Shown piece after piece: positions 50,452-59,184 of a DNA stretch of 64,000 nt (its first letter is position 1; every line of letters begins with the position of its first letter). The notes under the pieces were generated by a model, which was not told the origin of the DNA, made no database searches, and saw only the letters and a program-made list of their open reading frames with translations. Both the position numbers and the translations under genes were made by a program. Origin of the DNA: Microcaldota archaeon (GTDB lineage Archaea; Micrarchaeota; Micrarchaeia; Micrarchaeales; Micrarchaeaceae); contig JAJYLX010000001.1 of NCBI GenBank assembly GCA_021787495.1, positions 62,001 to 126,000 on the forward strand, written 5' to 3'.

Positions 50452-50796
50452 ATGATGCCGAACATCGACCCGAAGATGCTCAAGAGCATGATGGCGAAGA
50501 TGGGCATAAAGTCCACCGAGATCGATGCCATAACCGTGGTCATACACTGTCCAGACAAGGACATAGTGATAGGCAGCCCGCAGGTCACGCAGATCGAGAT
50601 GAACGGCGCGACCAGTTTCCAGGTCGCCGGGAGCGTCACGGAGCGGGAGAAGCAGCAGGAGCAGCCCATAGATGTGAGCGATGACGACGTCAGGCTCGTG
50701 ATGGAAAAGACGGGCGCGAGCGAGGACGCGGCGCGCAAGGCGATAACCGACGCGAAGGGCGACATCGCCGCGGCCATCATGGACCTGGGAGGCTAG
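50452..50796 (+). CDS. nac: Nascent polypeptide-associated complex protein (aNAC)
   Basis: This 114-aa protein has an N-terminal PNIDPKMLKSMMAKMGIKST, NAC beta-barrel (DKDIVIGSPQVTQIEMNGAT) and a C-terminal UBA domain (SDDDVRLVMEKTGASEDAAR). It forms homodimers that contact nascent chains at the ribosome. TATTATAAACC near 50411-50421 is the promoter. The last 4 nt overlap the convergent DUF424 gene. Confidence 0.93.
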   Translation: MMPNIDPKMLKSMMAKMGIKSTEIDAITVVIHCPDKDIVIGSPQVTQIEMNGATSFQVAGSVTEREKQQEQPIDVSDDDVRLVMEKTGASEDAARKAITDAKGDIAAAIMDLGG

Positions 50797-51101
50797 TCCT
50801 CTATCCTGTACGCGTGCGCGTACCTTATCCCTGAGACGGTCTTGACGTTTTCCCTCTTCACTATCGAGTGCTTCACGGCGGCTTCGACCGCCTCGTTGCC
50901 CACGACGTTGGCCGAGTGCAGCTTTTCAGGGAGCCTGCCGCGCAGCTCGCCCACTCCTATGAGTTCGCCCTTATAGAACTCGGAGTAGTCGCGTATGTTG
51001 ATGTAAACGTTCCCCTCCTCGAGCACCCTGTCTATCAGCTTCTCGTCGCACATGGCGAGCAGCGCGCCGTTCTCGCTCTCATGGAGCTTTACGTATATCA
51101 T
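50793..51101 (-). CDS. DUF424 family protein
   Basis: This 102-aa protein matches archaeal DUF424: MIYVKLHESENGALLAMCDE, then LIDRVLEEGNVYINIRD, GVGELRGRLPEKLHSANVVG and AVKHSIVKRENVKTVSGIRY. The function is not established. It starts immediately after the GT2 stop on the same strand. Confidence 0.87.
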   Translation of the reverse strand: MIYVKLHESENGALLAMCDEKLIDRVLEEGNVYINIRDYSEFYKGELIGVGELRGRLPEKLHSANVVGNEAVEAAVKHSIVKRENVKTVSGIRYAHAYRIED

Positions 51102-52652
51102 CTAACCGTACCTGTAGAAGAAGACCGTCGCAAGCGTGTAAAGAGTGGCGTACCAGAACAGCCATACGCTGCCGATGAAGTTGTTCTCCAGTATCGCCAC
51201 GGCGCAGAGCACGGCAAGCGCCGCAGCCATACCGACCTCTATCTTCGTGTTCGCTATCGCGAAGCGCAGGCTGTGCCTGTCGTCGCCATGCTGCCGTTTC
51301 CATACCCCTCCAGGACTGGCGCTTACCAGAGCGGCTATGGCCGCCTTCGTCCTGACGATCACGAGCGCGAAGTTGAGCAGCAGGATCATTATGCCCTTCT
51401 TGACGGACTTGAAATATATCTTGGTCAGTATGACCGGCACTATCAGCGAGAGGAAGAACGCCATGCTGCCGAGCACTTCCAGGTCGACCCCTATGTACCT
51501 GCCCTGGAAGAACTGCTGCAGCGTTATCGAAGTGAAAGGCACCGCGGAGAAGACAATCAACACCGAAACTAGCGTGAAGAGCAGCAGCACTACCGAGATG
51601 TAGTTGAGCCCGAACCCGTGCGTGATGTACTCGGCGTTCGTGAGTGGGGTCAGCTCCTTCGGCTTCCTGTACCTGTAGAAGTACCTGAGGAACTGGGTGT
51701 CCCCGTAGTTGTAGCGCCACTGCTGCCTCACGAGCTGCGTGAACGTGGTTATGGGCTTGCCGACAGCGTACACCTTCGGTATGTACAGGTTCTTGTAGCC
51801 CTTCATGTGCGAGACGAAGCTGAAGAACGTGTCCTCTATGATGTATTCGGGCATTCCTCCGATCCTGTCTAGTATCCTCCTGTTGATTACGCCGCACGAT
51901 CCCGCGAAGATCGCGGTGTTGTTGAGCGCCCTCGCCTGCTGTATGAATCTGAAGAAGAAGGCGTCGAACAGGGAGACGGAATCGGCGAATAGGCCCGCCC
52001 CCTCCCTGTAGCTCTTCTCGGTCTGTATGTAAGCTAGCTTCCTGTCGCTGAAATAGGGCATCAGGTCAATCAGGAAGTTCGTGTCAGTTATGTACTCATC
52101 GTAGTCGAATATGGCGATGTAATCCTCCTTCACGTGCTTCATGATGTTGTTTATGTTGCCGGCCTTGAAGCCCTTCCTTCCCTCCCTCGTGACGCGCGTT
52201 ATGCCATGCTCTGCGCAGAACCTGGCTAGCCTGTCTCTTGTTGCGGAATCGGTCGAGTCGTCACCCAGGTAGAACCCGACCTTGCCCCTCTTGTACTTAA
52301 GCTCCTTCAGCCTGAGCAGGTTAGTCTCGACCGTCCTCACGTCCTCGTTGTATACGGGCATTATGACGGCCACGGTCGGGAACGTCCTCATCGGCTTGAG
52401 GGCCTTGCGCACCTTGTCTATGTACGCTTGGTAGAAGTAAGATCTGTAGTAAGATATGGCGGTGAATATGTTGAAGAACCCCGACACGACGGCGAGGCAG
52501 GTGAACGCTATGGCCAGGATGTACATGTACAGGTTGTTCGCTATGTAGATTAGGTAGATAGAGAACAGCATCCCGGCTACGGCCAGGACTATGAACAGGC
52601 TGCTGGTCACAATCCGCGCGCTCAGCACCTTGTCATTCGACTCAATCATCAC
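51102..52652 (-). CDS. Membrane family 2 glycosyltransferase (cellulose/chitin synthase-like)
   Basis: This 516-aa protein has two N-terminal TM helices, a GT2 domain (VAVIMPVYNEDVRTVETNLL; first Asp in YLGDDSTDS, DxD-type FDYDEYIT, TED-type YIIEDTFFS and QxxRW-type VRQQWRYNYGD) and four to five C-terminal TM helices. All four catalytic blocks of processive synthases are present, so it may make an extracellular polysaccharide or glycolipid. A minus-strand TATA region (ATTTATATAG at about 52706-52715) precedes ATG 52652. Confidence 0.9.
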   Translation of the reverse strand: MMIESNDKVLSARIVTSSLFIVLAVAGMLFSIYLIYIANNLYMYILAIAFTCLAVVSGFFNIFTAISYYRSYFYQAYIDKVRKALKPMRTFPTVAVIMPVYNEDVRTVETNLLRLKELKYKRGKVGFYLGDDSTDSATRDRLARFCAEHGITRVTREGRKGFKAGNINNIMKHVKEDYIAIFDYDEYITDTNFLIDLMPYFSDRKLAYIQTEKSYREGAGLFADSVSLFDAFFFRFIQQARALNNTAIFAGSCGVINRRILDRIGGMPEYIIEDTFFSFVSHMKGYKNLYIPKVYAVGKPITTFTQLVRQQWRYNYGDTQFLRYFYRYRKPKELTPLTNAEYITHGFGLNYISVVLLLFTLVSVLIVFSAVPFTSITLQQFFQGRYIGVDLEVLGSMAFFLSLIVPVILTKIYFKSVKKGIMILLLNFALVIVRTKAAIAALVSASPGGVWKRQHGDDRHSLRFAIANTKIEVGMAAALAVLCAVAILENNFIGSVWLFWYATLYTLATVFFYRYG

Positions 52653-52761
52653 TTACCACTCATTCTCGCTACGGCTTCAATCGCACAAAGATAGTGACAT
52701 ACAAACTATATAAATGTAAACATCTATATGGTATGCGTGCCCCGGTGCACGCGGCACTAAT

Positions 52762-52883
52762 GCCAGGGTGGCAGAATCTGGTAACGCGCTGGTCTCGAGT
52801 TGCTGTAACTCAAGAGCTGATTGGTGATGCAGAAGAAAACCAGTGCCCTTCGGGGCTTTAGGGTTCGAATCCCTACCCTGGCG
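52762..52883 (+). tRNA. Class II tRNA with intron, probably tRNA-Ser (CGA)
   Basis: Acceptor GCCAGGG/CCCTGGC, long variable arm GCCC-TTCG-GGGC, T arm TAGGG-TTCGAAT-CCCTA. Anticodon stem CTGGT/ACCAG encloses 45 nt, so an intron of about 38 nt must be removed. Reading CTCGAG before the intron and A after it gives loop CTCGAGA, anticodon CGA (Ser). The discriminator is G73, which is a serine identity base. An alternative CTCAAGA loop (anticodon CAA, Leu) lies inside the insert, but Leu tRNAs have A73 and this would need two introns. No canonical bulge-helix-bulge is obvious at 37/38. A TATA element lies near 52726. Confidence 0.72.
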
Positions 52884-52928
52884 CAGGAATGCGGCGAGGC
52901 GCAGCCTCGCCTTATAAGCGTTGCCGCA

Positions 52929-54329
52929 TTGCTGTCCTGCGCAGCCATCGCCACGCTGGCCCTTCTCTCGCTATCCGATGCGTCGGGCATGTACAACATA
53001 GGTGGTGCGCAGTGGGACTTCCTGTCGCACTGGCTGTATGCGAGGGCCCTGCTGATGCCGGACTTCTATACCTCGCTCTACACGGGCCATTTCGCCGCGG
53101 CCGTTCAGTACGGCAATCTTTTCTACTTCGAGATTGTGAGGGCGCCGCTCACGGGCCTCATGATGGTGCCGTTCGCCGCATTCGGCAGCATGGCGATACC
53201 GGCGTACGTTGCATTCGCGCTCGCCCTTCTGCTCGTCGCCGTGCTCTGCCTTTCGAGGCAGCTGCGCATGCAGCCTGTGCTGCTTTCGCTCCTGTTCCTC
53301 ACGCCGTACGTGGCGCTGTTCCTGACTCTGCTCAACGGCACGGAGGTCATATCGATTGCGCTGCTGCTCTTCACGGTTGTGCTGCTGCTAAGGAAGGACT
53401 GGAAGGCGGGCGCGCTGCTCGCCCTCGCGGCCCTAGCGAAGTACCCAAACCTGATCTTCATGCCGCTCATCCTGCTCGTTCCGAAGGGCCAGAGGCTGCG
53501 CGCCCTCGCCGCGTTCGCCGCGGTCACGGCGCCCTGGTTGGCGTTCAATGCCATATGGTTCGGCAACCCGCTGTTCAGCTACGCCGTCTCGCTCGGTGCG
53601 TACTCATCGTCCGGTCCGTCGGCCTCTCACTTCGCAGCCGTGGCCCCGTCGCTTTGGATCACCCTGACCGACCTTGTTCCCGCGGCCCTCGCGCTCCTGG
53701 CGTCGCTACTGCTGCTCTGGGGATCGGGCAGGAAGAGGTTCGCGGCCTGGCTGCGCGAGTCGGCAGCCTCGGTGGCGGGCGGCGACATGAGGTACGGTGT
53801 TGCCCTTTCGCTCCTCGCGCTCGGCGCCTTTGCGTGGGCGGCGGTCTCGTCCAGCGGCACCATAGACAACCTGCCGAGGCTCGGCTATCTGCTGTACACG
53901 GGATTGGCGATACTGATTGCTCTCGCGATATCCGATTCTGCGATGAGGCTGCGGCAATGGAGAAGAGCATATGCGTACGTGATCGTCGTGCTCTTCGCTG
54001 CGTCGGTCGCGGTGCTGGTCACGTGGTTCCCGTACACGGGCTATGCGTTCAGCGGGTCGTCAGGTGCAGTCATCAGCCAGGCCGAGAACGCCATGGCGGT
54101 GCGCGGCATAGACGGCTGCAATGTCATCTCGAACAGCTGGGTCTACCTGATATACGACGGGTATAAGGCACACTTCCCGTACTACTACAACTCTACGGTC
54201 GAGCGCTATCCCATAGTCTTCTTCACGGACACAGGGACCAACCAGTCGCAGATTGACTTCGCCAATGTGACTGCGAGGTACAACTACTCAGGCTTCTTCC
54301 TGGCCTTCCCTGCCAACCACACCTGCTGA
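52929..54329 (+). CDS. GT-C type membrane glycosyltransferase (GT87/DUF2029-like)
   Basis: This protein of about 466 aa has roughly ten hydrophobic TM helices. QWDFLSHWLYARALLMPDFY in the first external loop carries the Asp typical of GT-C polyprenol-phosphate-dependent mannosyl-type transferases; a C-terminal extracellular portion has NATVERY/NQSQIDFANVTARYN-type glycosylation sites. The start is unclear: the frame is open through the tRNA gene upstream, no ATG precedes the first TM, and TTG 52929 is the first plausible start; ATG 52989 would remove TM1. CTTATAAG at 52911-52918 is a possible TATA box. The 3' end overlaps truD by 42 nt. Confidence 0.75.
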   Translation: MLSCAAIATLALLSLSDASGMYNIGGAQWDFLSHWLYARALLMPDFYTSLYTGHFAAAVQYGNLFYFEIVRAPLTGLMMVPFAAFGSMAIPAYVAFALALLLVAVLCLSRQLRMQPVLLSLLFLTPYVALFLTLLNGTEVISIALLLFTVVLLLRKDWKAGALLALAALAKYPNLIFMPLILLVPKGQRLRALAAFAAVTAPWLAFNAIWFGNPLFSYAVSLGAYSSSGPSASHFAAVAPSLWITLTDLVPAALALLASLLLLWGSGRKRFAAWLRESAASVAGGDMRYGVALSLLALGAFAWAAVSSSGTIDNLPRLGYLLYTGLAILIALAISDSAMRLRQWRRAYAYVIVVLFAASVAVLVTWFPYTGYAFSGSSGAVISQAENAMAVRGIDGCNVISNSWVYLIYDGYKAHFPYYYNSTVERYPIVFFTDTGTNQSQIDFANVTARYNYSGFFLAFPANHTC

Positions 54330-55583
54330 GCCGGCATCCCCGCCATGGCGCACGAACTCGTCCAGCAGCGCGGTTGCGTACGACCCGGCAGGGAGCGAAA
54401 ACCTAAGCATCACGCGCCCCTCCCCTCCGGCGGCCTCGAACCCTGTGTACGGCGCGAAGAGCACCCTCTGGCTTCCCCTGCAGTTCAGCTCCGGCATGCG
54501 CTTGACCATAAAATCCTCGCGTTTCAATCCGAGACCGTCCATTATGCCGCTCTCATACCTGTTCAGCGAAGGGGTGCCATATCCGATGATGTTTCCGACT
54601 GCGAACCTGGCGCCTTCGTTGAAGGTTCCGGGAGATGCCCTGGCGCCCGCGAGGTCTGGGAAGCCGCGTCCGTCGCTGCCGCAGACGATGTCGCCCTCCT
54701 CTGGCTGTATCCTCCCCTCCATCATCCTGGCCGCTAGTTCTGCGTTGAAGATGTATGACTCCACGGAGTGCACCAGCATGAGTGCTATCTGCCTTGGCAG
54801 CCTGCGTATCGCGTTTGCGAAATCGGTCGGGTGCACTGCGAGGTAATCAAGCATGCGCAGCTCGTACTTGAGGTAGCCCGGGAAGTACGATAGCGCCGCC
54901 TTGAAGTCGCCGTCTTCACTGAGCTTCTCCCTCGCGGTTATCGCGTCCGCGTTCCTCTCTCCCGTCGTGTCGGCGAGGAACGCCATCGCGGCGGCCTCGA
55001 AATCCCCCTTCAGTATCGAGACGCCGATGCGGACGTTGTTGCCCCTCGCCCCGAACCTCTGCGGGCCGAAGTAGTTCGGGAACAGGCCATGCAGCTCGCC
55101 TTCAATCGCCGATACCTTATCCGCAGCCAATGCATCCTCTGTCGTCACAATTATCGTGAACCTGTTTCCGAGCAGGTCGCCCATGCTCACCTCGGAATCG
55201 CTTTTCCACACCCCGTTTATCGAGACGTCCTTTACATGGACGCTTAGCAGCCTTTCGGGATCCGCCCCATAAAGGCTGCAGAGCTGTGTAGTAACGGCCC
55301 TTCTGTCCTTGGTGCCGGCGAATCCTACCGACTTGAACCCCCTTCCCGCCTTGCCCGCCACCTCGCGGCAGGCCTGCGTGGTGTTCCAGTTGTTCTTCTC
55401 CATGACAAAGATGCAGAATTTACCGTCTCTCTCTTCCATACCAAGGTCGCGGGCCGAATACCTCCTGCCGCTCTCTATCGTAACGCCGGTCTTTGTTATC
55501 TCCTCGACCACGAAGTCCTCCGGCCTGCCCTTTATGCCGCCAGATATGGCCTCCAGCCTCGACAGCCTCGGGTTTTCTTCCAT
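54288..55583 (-). CDS. truD: tRNA pseudouridine synthase TruD family
   Basis: This 431-aa protein has GGIKGRPEDFVVEEI at the N-terminus, the catalytic Asp in GFAGTKDRRAVTTQ, NRFTIIV, the NYFGPQRFG motif, and a TRUD insertion domain. It makes pseudouridine 13 in tRNA. ATG 55583 starts the conserved part; ATG 55592 is an alternative. The 3' end overlaps the convergent membrane glycosyltransferase gene. Confidence 0.94.
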   Translation of the reverse strand: MEENPRLSRLEAISGGIKGRPEDFVVEEITKTGVTIESGRRYSARDLGMEERDGKFCIFVMEKNNWNTTQACREVAGKAGRGFKSVGFAGTKDRRAVTTQLCSLYGADPERLLSVHVKDVSINGVWKSDSEVSMGDLLGNRFTIIVTTEDALAADKVSAIEGELHGLFPNYFGPQRFGARGNNVRIGVSILKGDFEAAAMAFLADTTGERNADAITAREKLSEDGDFKAALSYFPGYLKYELRMLDYLAVHPTDFANAIRRLPRQIALMLVHSVESYIFNAELAARMMEGRIQPEEGDIVCGSDGRGFPDLAGARASPGTFNEGARFAVGNIIGYGTPSLNRYESGIMDGLGLKREDFMVKRMPELNCRGSQRVLFAPYTGFEAAGGEGRVMLRFSLPAGSYATALLDEFVRHGGDAGSAGVVGREGQEEA

Positions 55584-55592
55584 CACACACAC

Positions 55593-56504
55593 TCAAACAT
55601 AACTCAGCCAGCCTGAGAATTCCGGCACCTTGCCGTGCACTATGTCGGAGTACTGCCTAGCCAGAGCCCTGGTCGTCCTTCCTGGTCCCCTCCCTACCCT
55701 GATGCCGTCGACGTTGATTATCGGCGTTACCTCAGCTGCAGTTCCGGTGAAGAAGATCTCGTCCGCGCTGTAGAGCTCGTCGCGCTTCACGAGCCTCTGC
55801 TCGACCTCCATCCCTGTCATCTCCGCTATCCTTATGACCGTGTCACGCGTTATCCCCACGAGTATGTCTGAATCGATTGCGGGGGTTATCAGCGCGCCGT
55901 CCCTGACTATGAAGATGTTCTCCCCAGGGCCCTCCGCTATGTCGCCGTCTATAGAAGTGAGTATTGCCTCCTCGAACCTCGCGTTCCTCGCCTCATTGCC
56001 CGCTATTATCGAGTTTACGTAGTTCCCGCTCGCCTTAGCCTCCACCGGCAGTATCTCGGAGTTTATCCTGTGCCACGAAGAGACTTTGCAGCGCAATCCG
56101 GTTTCGCGCGCCTTGCCGAAGTAGGCGCCGAACGGGATTGCAGCTATGTATGTGCTGACCCTCTTGCCCTTCGTCGATATTCCTATGTTATCGTCGTTGT
56201 AGAACGCAAACGGGCGTATGTAAGAGTCCGTCAGCCCATTGGTCTTCACGACGCTCTTCACCGCGGCCTCCAGCTGCGTCTGGCTGTGCCCGAGCCTCAT
56301 CGAGTAGATCCTCGCGCTGTTGAGGAACCTTCTTACATGATCGCGGAGCCTGAATACGGCAGTTCCGTCTTCTGTGCCGTAAGACCTTATCCCCTCGAAG
56401 ATCCCGGAACCGTACTGCATCGAGTGCGTCAGTATAGGCACCTTCGCGTCCTCATATCTTACAATCCTGGAATCCAACCATACCATCAGGCCTTTGTGGG
56501 TCAT
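55593..56504 (-). CDS. ilvE: Branched-chain amino acid aminotransferase
   Basis: This 303-aa fold-type IV PLP enzyme has VWLDSRIVRYEDAKVPILTH, YGSGIFEGIRSY, IRPFAFYND, PLP-binding Lys157 in LPVEAKASGNYVNS, and EGPGENIFIVRDG. It transaminates Leu, Ile and Val. No other branched-chain biosynthesis gene is seen in this window, so it may serve catabolism or 2-oxoacid balancing. The start is ATG 56504. Confidence 0.93.
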   Translation of the reverse strand: MTHKGLMVWLDSRIVRYEDAKVPILTHSMQYGSGIFEGIRSYGTEDGTAVFRLRDHVRRFLNSARIYSMRLGHSQTQLEAAVKSVVKTNGLTDSYIRPFAFYNDDNIGISTKGKRVSTYIAAIPFGAYFGKARETGLRCKVSSWHRINSEILPVEAKASGNYVNSIIAGNEARNARFEEAILTSIDGDIAEGPGENIFIVRDGALITPAIDSDILVGITRDTVIRIAEMTGMEVEQRLVKRDELYSADEIFFTGTAAEVTPIINVDGIRVGRGPGRTTRALARQYSDIVHGKVPEFSGWLSYV

Positions 56505-56566
56505 GCAATCGCGCTACACGTGAATCGCATGGCAGAAATAAAATAGTGATTGTTCAAAAGGCGATC

Positions 56567-56893
56567 ATGGACAGGAGAAGCGTCGAAAGGCTGCTCGCCG
56601 GATACGGCATCAGCGACTTCCAGCGCGACGTGCTCGTTGCCACAGCGTCGATCCCAAGGGGCGAGACTGCAACCTATGCAGGGATAGCGCGCATGATAGG
56701 CAGGCCGAAGGCGGCAAGGGCGGTTGGCACGGCCCTCAAGAACAATCCACTGCCGATAACGATACCTTGCCACAGGGTTATAAGGAGCGACGGCTCGGTC
56801 GGATGGTATGCGGGCAGGGCCAGCGGCCGAACGGAGAAACTGCGCCTGCTCGCAAGCGAAGGCGCGACGAAAAAGAAAAAGAAGGCGCCGTGA
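56567..56893 (+). CDS. ogt: Methylated-DNA-protein cysteine methyltransferase (MGMT/Ogt) domain
   Basis: This 108-aa protein consists of the DNA-binding and active-site domain alone: FQRDVLVATASIPRGETATY, ARMIGRPKAARAVGTALKNN, and the methyl-acceptor Cys68 in IPCHRVIRSDG, ending with a Lys-rich tail. It lacks the N-terminal ribonuclease-like domain of Ogt, like alkyltransferase-like and compact archaeal forms, but retains the Cys. AGGCGATC just before ATG 56567 is SD-like; the frame is open to 56546. Confidence 0.88.
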   Translation: MDRRSVERLLAGYGISDFQRDVLVATASIPRGETATYAGIARMIGRPKAARAVGTALKNNPLPITIPCHRVIRSDGSVGWYAGRASGRTEKLRLLASEGATKKKKKAP

Positions 56894-56952
56894 GGCGCCG
56901 AAAGGGTCTGTAACAACCCCATCCCAGTACCACCTCCTACTTTCTCTCCACC

Positions 56953-57276
56953 CTATCTGTTCAGCATCACGTCGCCGGAACTGTACGCAGTCATGAGATA
57001 CCTCCTCTCCTGTGCGACAATCGGAAGGCTGGCCCGCCCCATTCCTGTGAGCTCCAGGCTCTTACCTGGGCTGTCCCTGCTCGCAAAGTCAAGGATGCCC
57101 TTCTCCTTCAGCCTGTTGAGGTTGTACCACACCGAGCTCTTGGAGAAGCCGTAGCTCTCGTGCATGTAGTCTACGAATGCTGAGGCGCTGTCTATCCTGT
57201 CGTTGCCTATCTCGAGCAGGATGAGTTCCTCTCTCTGCAACAGCCTAATCTCTCCAGTGTCTAACGTTCGACCCAC
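56953..57276 (-). CDS. Winged-helix DNA-binding protein (PadR-like)
   Basis: This protein of about 107 aa has IRLLQREELILLEIGNDRID at the N-terminus, then SSVWYNLNRLKEKGILDFAS (recognition helix) and LELTGMGRASLPIV (wing), suggesting a transcription regulator. Start codon options are GTG 57276, GTG 57285 or TTG 57288/57294; GTG 57276 lies about 20 nt from a TTTAAATT box and is used. It might regulate the surface protein gene transcribed divergently at 57530. Confidence 0.68.
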   Translation of the reverse strand: MGRTLDTGEIRLLQREELILLEIGNDRIDSASAFVDYMHESYGFSKSSVWYNLNRLKEKGILDFASRDSPGKSLELTGMGRASLPIVAQERRYLMTAYSSGDVMLNR

Positions 57277-57529
57277 ATAAACCACCAAAACCAATTTAAA
57301 GGATTTATGCGGGCGAATTAACGTACGTCCTCAGTATCAGGAACTTGCCATTGATGCCGTCGCTGCCCATGATAGAACAAGATTTCCATGTGTGCGGCAG
57401 TACCTGCATCTTTCCACTTCCTGATTTAGTCAGTGGTGCAGATACCTATTTAAGCATTCCGTGCAGCCGCGTTAACTCTGATGCGGGAAGTCCCGCAACG
57501 TATTTTAAGGTTCCACGAGAATTGCGACA
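57277..57529. other. Intergenic region upstream of the Ig-like surface protein
   Basis: This 253-nt region contains the minus-strand promoter of the wHTH gene (TTTAAATT, 57290-57298), an unremarkable middle part, a perfect palindrome at 57482-57497 and a TATA-like TATTTTAAG at 57501-57509. No RNA gene recognised. Confidence 0.45.
57482..57497. promoter_or_regulatory. Palindrome TGCGGGA-AG-TCCCGCA next to a TATA box (candidate operator)
   Basis: A perfect 7-bp inverted repeat with a 2-nt spacer lies 3 nt upstream of TATTTTAAG, itself about 27 nt before ATG 57530. Position over the BRE/TATA region suits regulator binding; the divergent wHTH protein is the natural candidate. It could also be chance in GC-rich DNA. 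Confidence 0.4.
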
Positions 57530-59134
57530 ATGCTTATGCGCTACGCGTCAATATCGAAGGCTGGCCGTCGCCGGAGCGGCATGTCCGGACAGACCGCTAT
57601 GGAGTACCTAGCCACGTACGGGTGGGCGCTCATAATCATAGCTGTCGTCACCGGCGGAATCTACTACTTCTTCCTGCTGCCGAAGTCCACGGTTTCGATG
57701 CAGTGCACGGTAGCGTCCGGGTTCTATTGCGATGACGTCACGGTGGGCGGGTACGGCCAGTCAGGCGGTAGCGTCGTGCTGCTCATGACAAACAGGCAGC
57801 AGTATCCTGTGATGAATCCGATTGTCAACCTGTCAGTCGGCGGCAGCAACACGAGTGCAACCTGCATGACAACATATGCGACAGCAGGCGGCTCTGTTCT
57901 GTGCGCCGTCTCGACCCCGGTGCAGCTTTCCCCAGGACAGCTCGTCTCCGGCCAGTTCTTCGTCAAGGCGCGCTACTGCGGACTGCTGCCGGATCCGTCT
58001 AACTTGTCGTCGTGCGGTTCCGTCCCGAGGCAGATATACACCGGCGCGTTTATGGTTCAGGCCTCCGGGCCCGTGAACCCCTCGGTATCGATAGCGCTCT
58101 CCGCCTCGCCGAACCCAGGCTATACCGGTACAGGCTCCCAGCTCAGAGCCACCGTGACAGCCATGGGCTACCCGATGGGGGGTGCTACCGTGAACTTCAC
58201 ATCGAACTCGACCTCGGCCCCGATAAGCCCCTCCCTGGTCACTACCGACTCGCTCGGCAATGCAACTACCCGCATAGTCCCGACGTCCGGCGGCGTCGTC
58301 CTGATTACGGCGTCGTACTCTGGCACGTCCGCCGCCATTTCAATGCAATTCATACAGCGGACCACGACAACGGGCTCCTCGACCACTTCGGTGTCCACGA
58401 CCTCGACTTCCGTCACCTCCACATCGACGACGAGCACCTCCACGACCTCTACCAGCACGACCTCGACCTCGATCACTACCACGTCGACGACTACCACCAT
58501 ATCCGTGCTGCTCACAGGGGCCGTCTCCCCGTCGTTCGCATCAGTGGATCAGGGTAACACAGTTATGCTGACCGCGGTGTGGTCGTGCAGCACGTGCACC
58601 ATGCCATACACCGCGAAGTTCTACTGGAGCACGCTGCCCGGGTCATGCAGCTCATTCACCCAGTTCGGGTCTGCCGCTCCGGTCAACTCGCCCAACGCTA
58701 TAGTCTCCCCTGCTCTCACCGCAACAGGCACGTCATACTTCTGCGCCAGGCTGAACGACTCCTCCGGCCAGAGCAATTACACGAGCGTGGCTTCGGTGCG
58801 GGTCAACCAGTCGCCTATATCGAGCCTGTCGGTCACGCCGACGACGTTCCCGTTCGGCTCATCTACTACGCTTACCACATCGTGGGCGTACGGCACGCCG
58901 CCGTATGATGTGACGCTCGCCGCCGGCACAGGGCAATCGTGCAACTCGCTGCTCTCGAACAGTATCTGGAGCTATTCGACAGGGTACGGGGCGACGTCCC
59001 CATACCATTCGACCGTGACGAGCGGCTCCGGCAGCGACATAACTACGGCAGGCAACTATATGGTCTGCGCCAAAGTCACGGACAACATGTCGGAATCGTC
59101 CACCACAGGCGCTATAGCGATTAGCGTTACTTGA
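57530..59134 (+). CDS. Large pilin-leader surface protein with Ig-like domains and Thr/Ser stalk
   Basis: This 534-aa protein has a basic leader then GQTAMEYLATYGWALIIIAV, a class III (pilin-type) signal. Next comes a Cys-containing domain starting VASGFYCDDV (about residues 55-180), a Big-1-like Ig domain (about 190-275, with ATVTAMGYPMGGATVNFTSN), a 50-residue Thr/Ser stalk (58366-58500 in DNA), and two further repeats with paired Cys (CSTCTMPYTAKFYWS; ISSLSVTPTTFPFGSSTTLT). N-glycosylation sites are abundant. It is probably an adhesin displayed on a filament or the membrane. ATG 57530 fits the TATA distance; 57536 and 57581 are later options. Confidence 0.8.
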   Translation: MLMRYASISKAGRRRSGMSGQTAMEYLATYGWALIIIAVVTGGIYYFFLLPKSTVSMQCTVASGFYCDDVTVGGYGQSGGSVVLLMTNRQQYPVMNPIVNLSVGGSNTSATCMTTYATAGGSVLCAVSTPVQLSPGQLVSGQFFVKARYCGLLPDPSNLSSCGSVPRQIYTGAFMVQASGPVNPSVSIALSASPNPGYTGTGSQLRATVTAMGYPMGGATVNFTSNSTSAPISPSLVTTDSLGNATTRIVPTSGGVVLITASYSGTSAAISMQFIQRTTTTGSSTTSVSTTSTSVTSTSTTSTSTTSTSTTSTSITTTSTTTTISVLLTGAVSPSFASVDQGNTVMLTAVWSCSTCTMPYTAKFYWSTLPGSCSSFTQFGSAAPVNSPNAIVSPALTATGTSYFCARLNDSSGQSNYTSVASVRVNQSPISSLSVTPTTFPFGSSTTLTTSWAYGTPPYDVTLAAGTGQSCNSLLSNSIWSYSTGYGATSPYHSTVTSGSGSDITTAGNYMVCAKVTDNMSESSTTGAIAISVT

Positions 59135-59184
59135 CAAGCCAGGACCGGGTCGCGCGTCGGCGCATTGAAAAAGATATATATTGC

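Noticed and set aside
52821-52928. ORF start of the GT-C gene inside the tRNA gene
   Set aside because: The codons there are tRNA sequence; a protein start within a mature tRNA is very unlikely, so a start after 52883 is preferred.
58366-58500. ACC/TCG-rich repeats considered as a tandem DNA repeat element
   Set aside because: They encode a Thr/Ser stalk in frame and vary in codon choice, so they are a protein feature.
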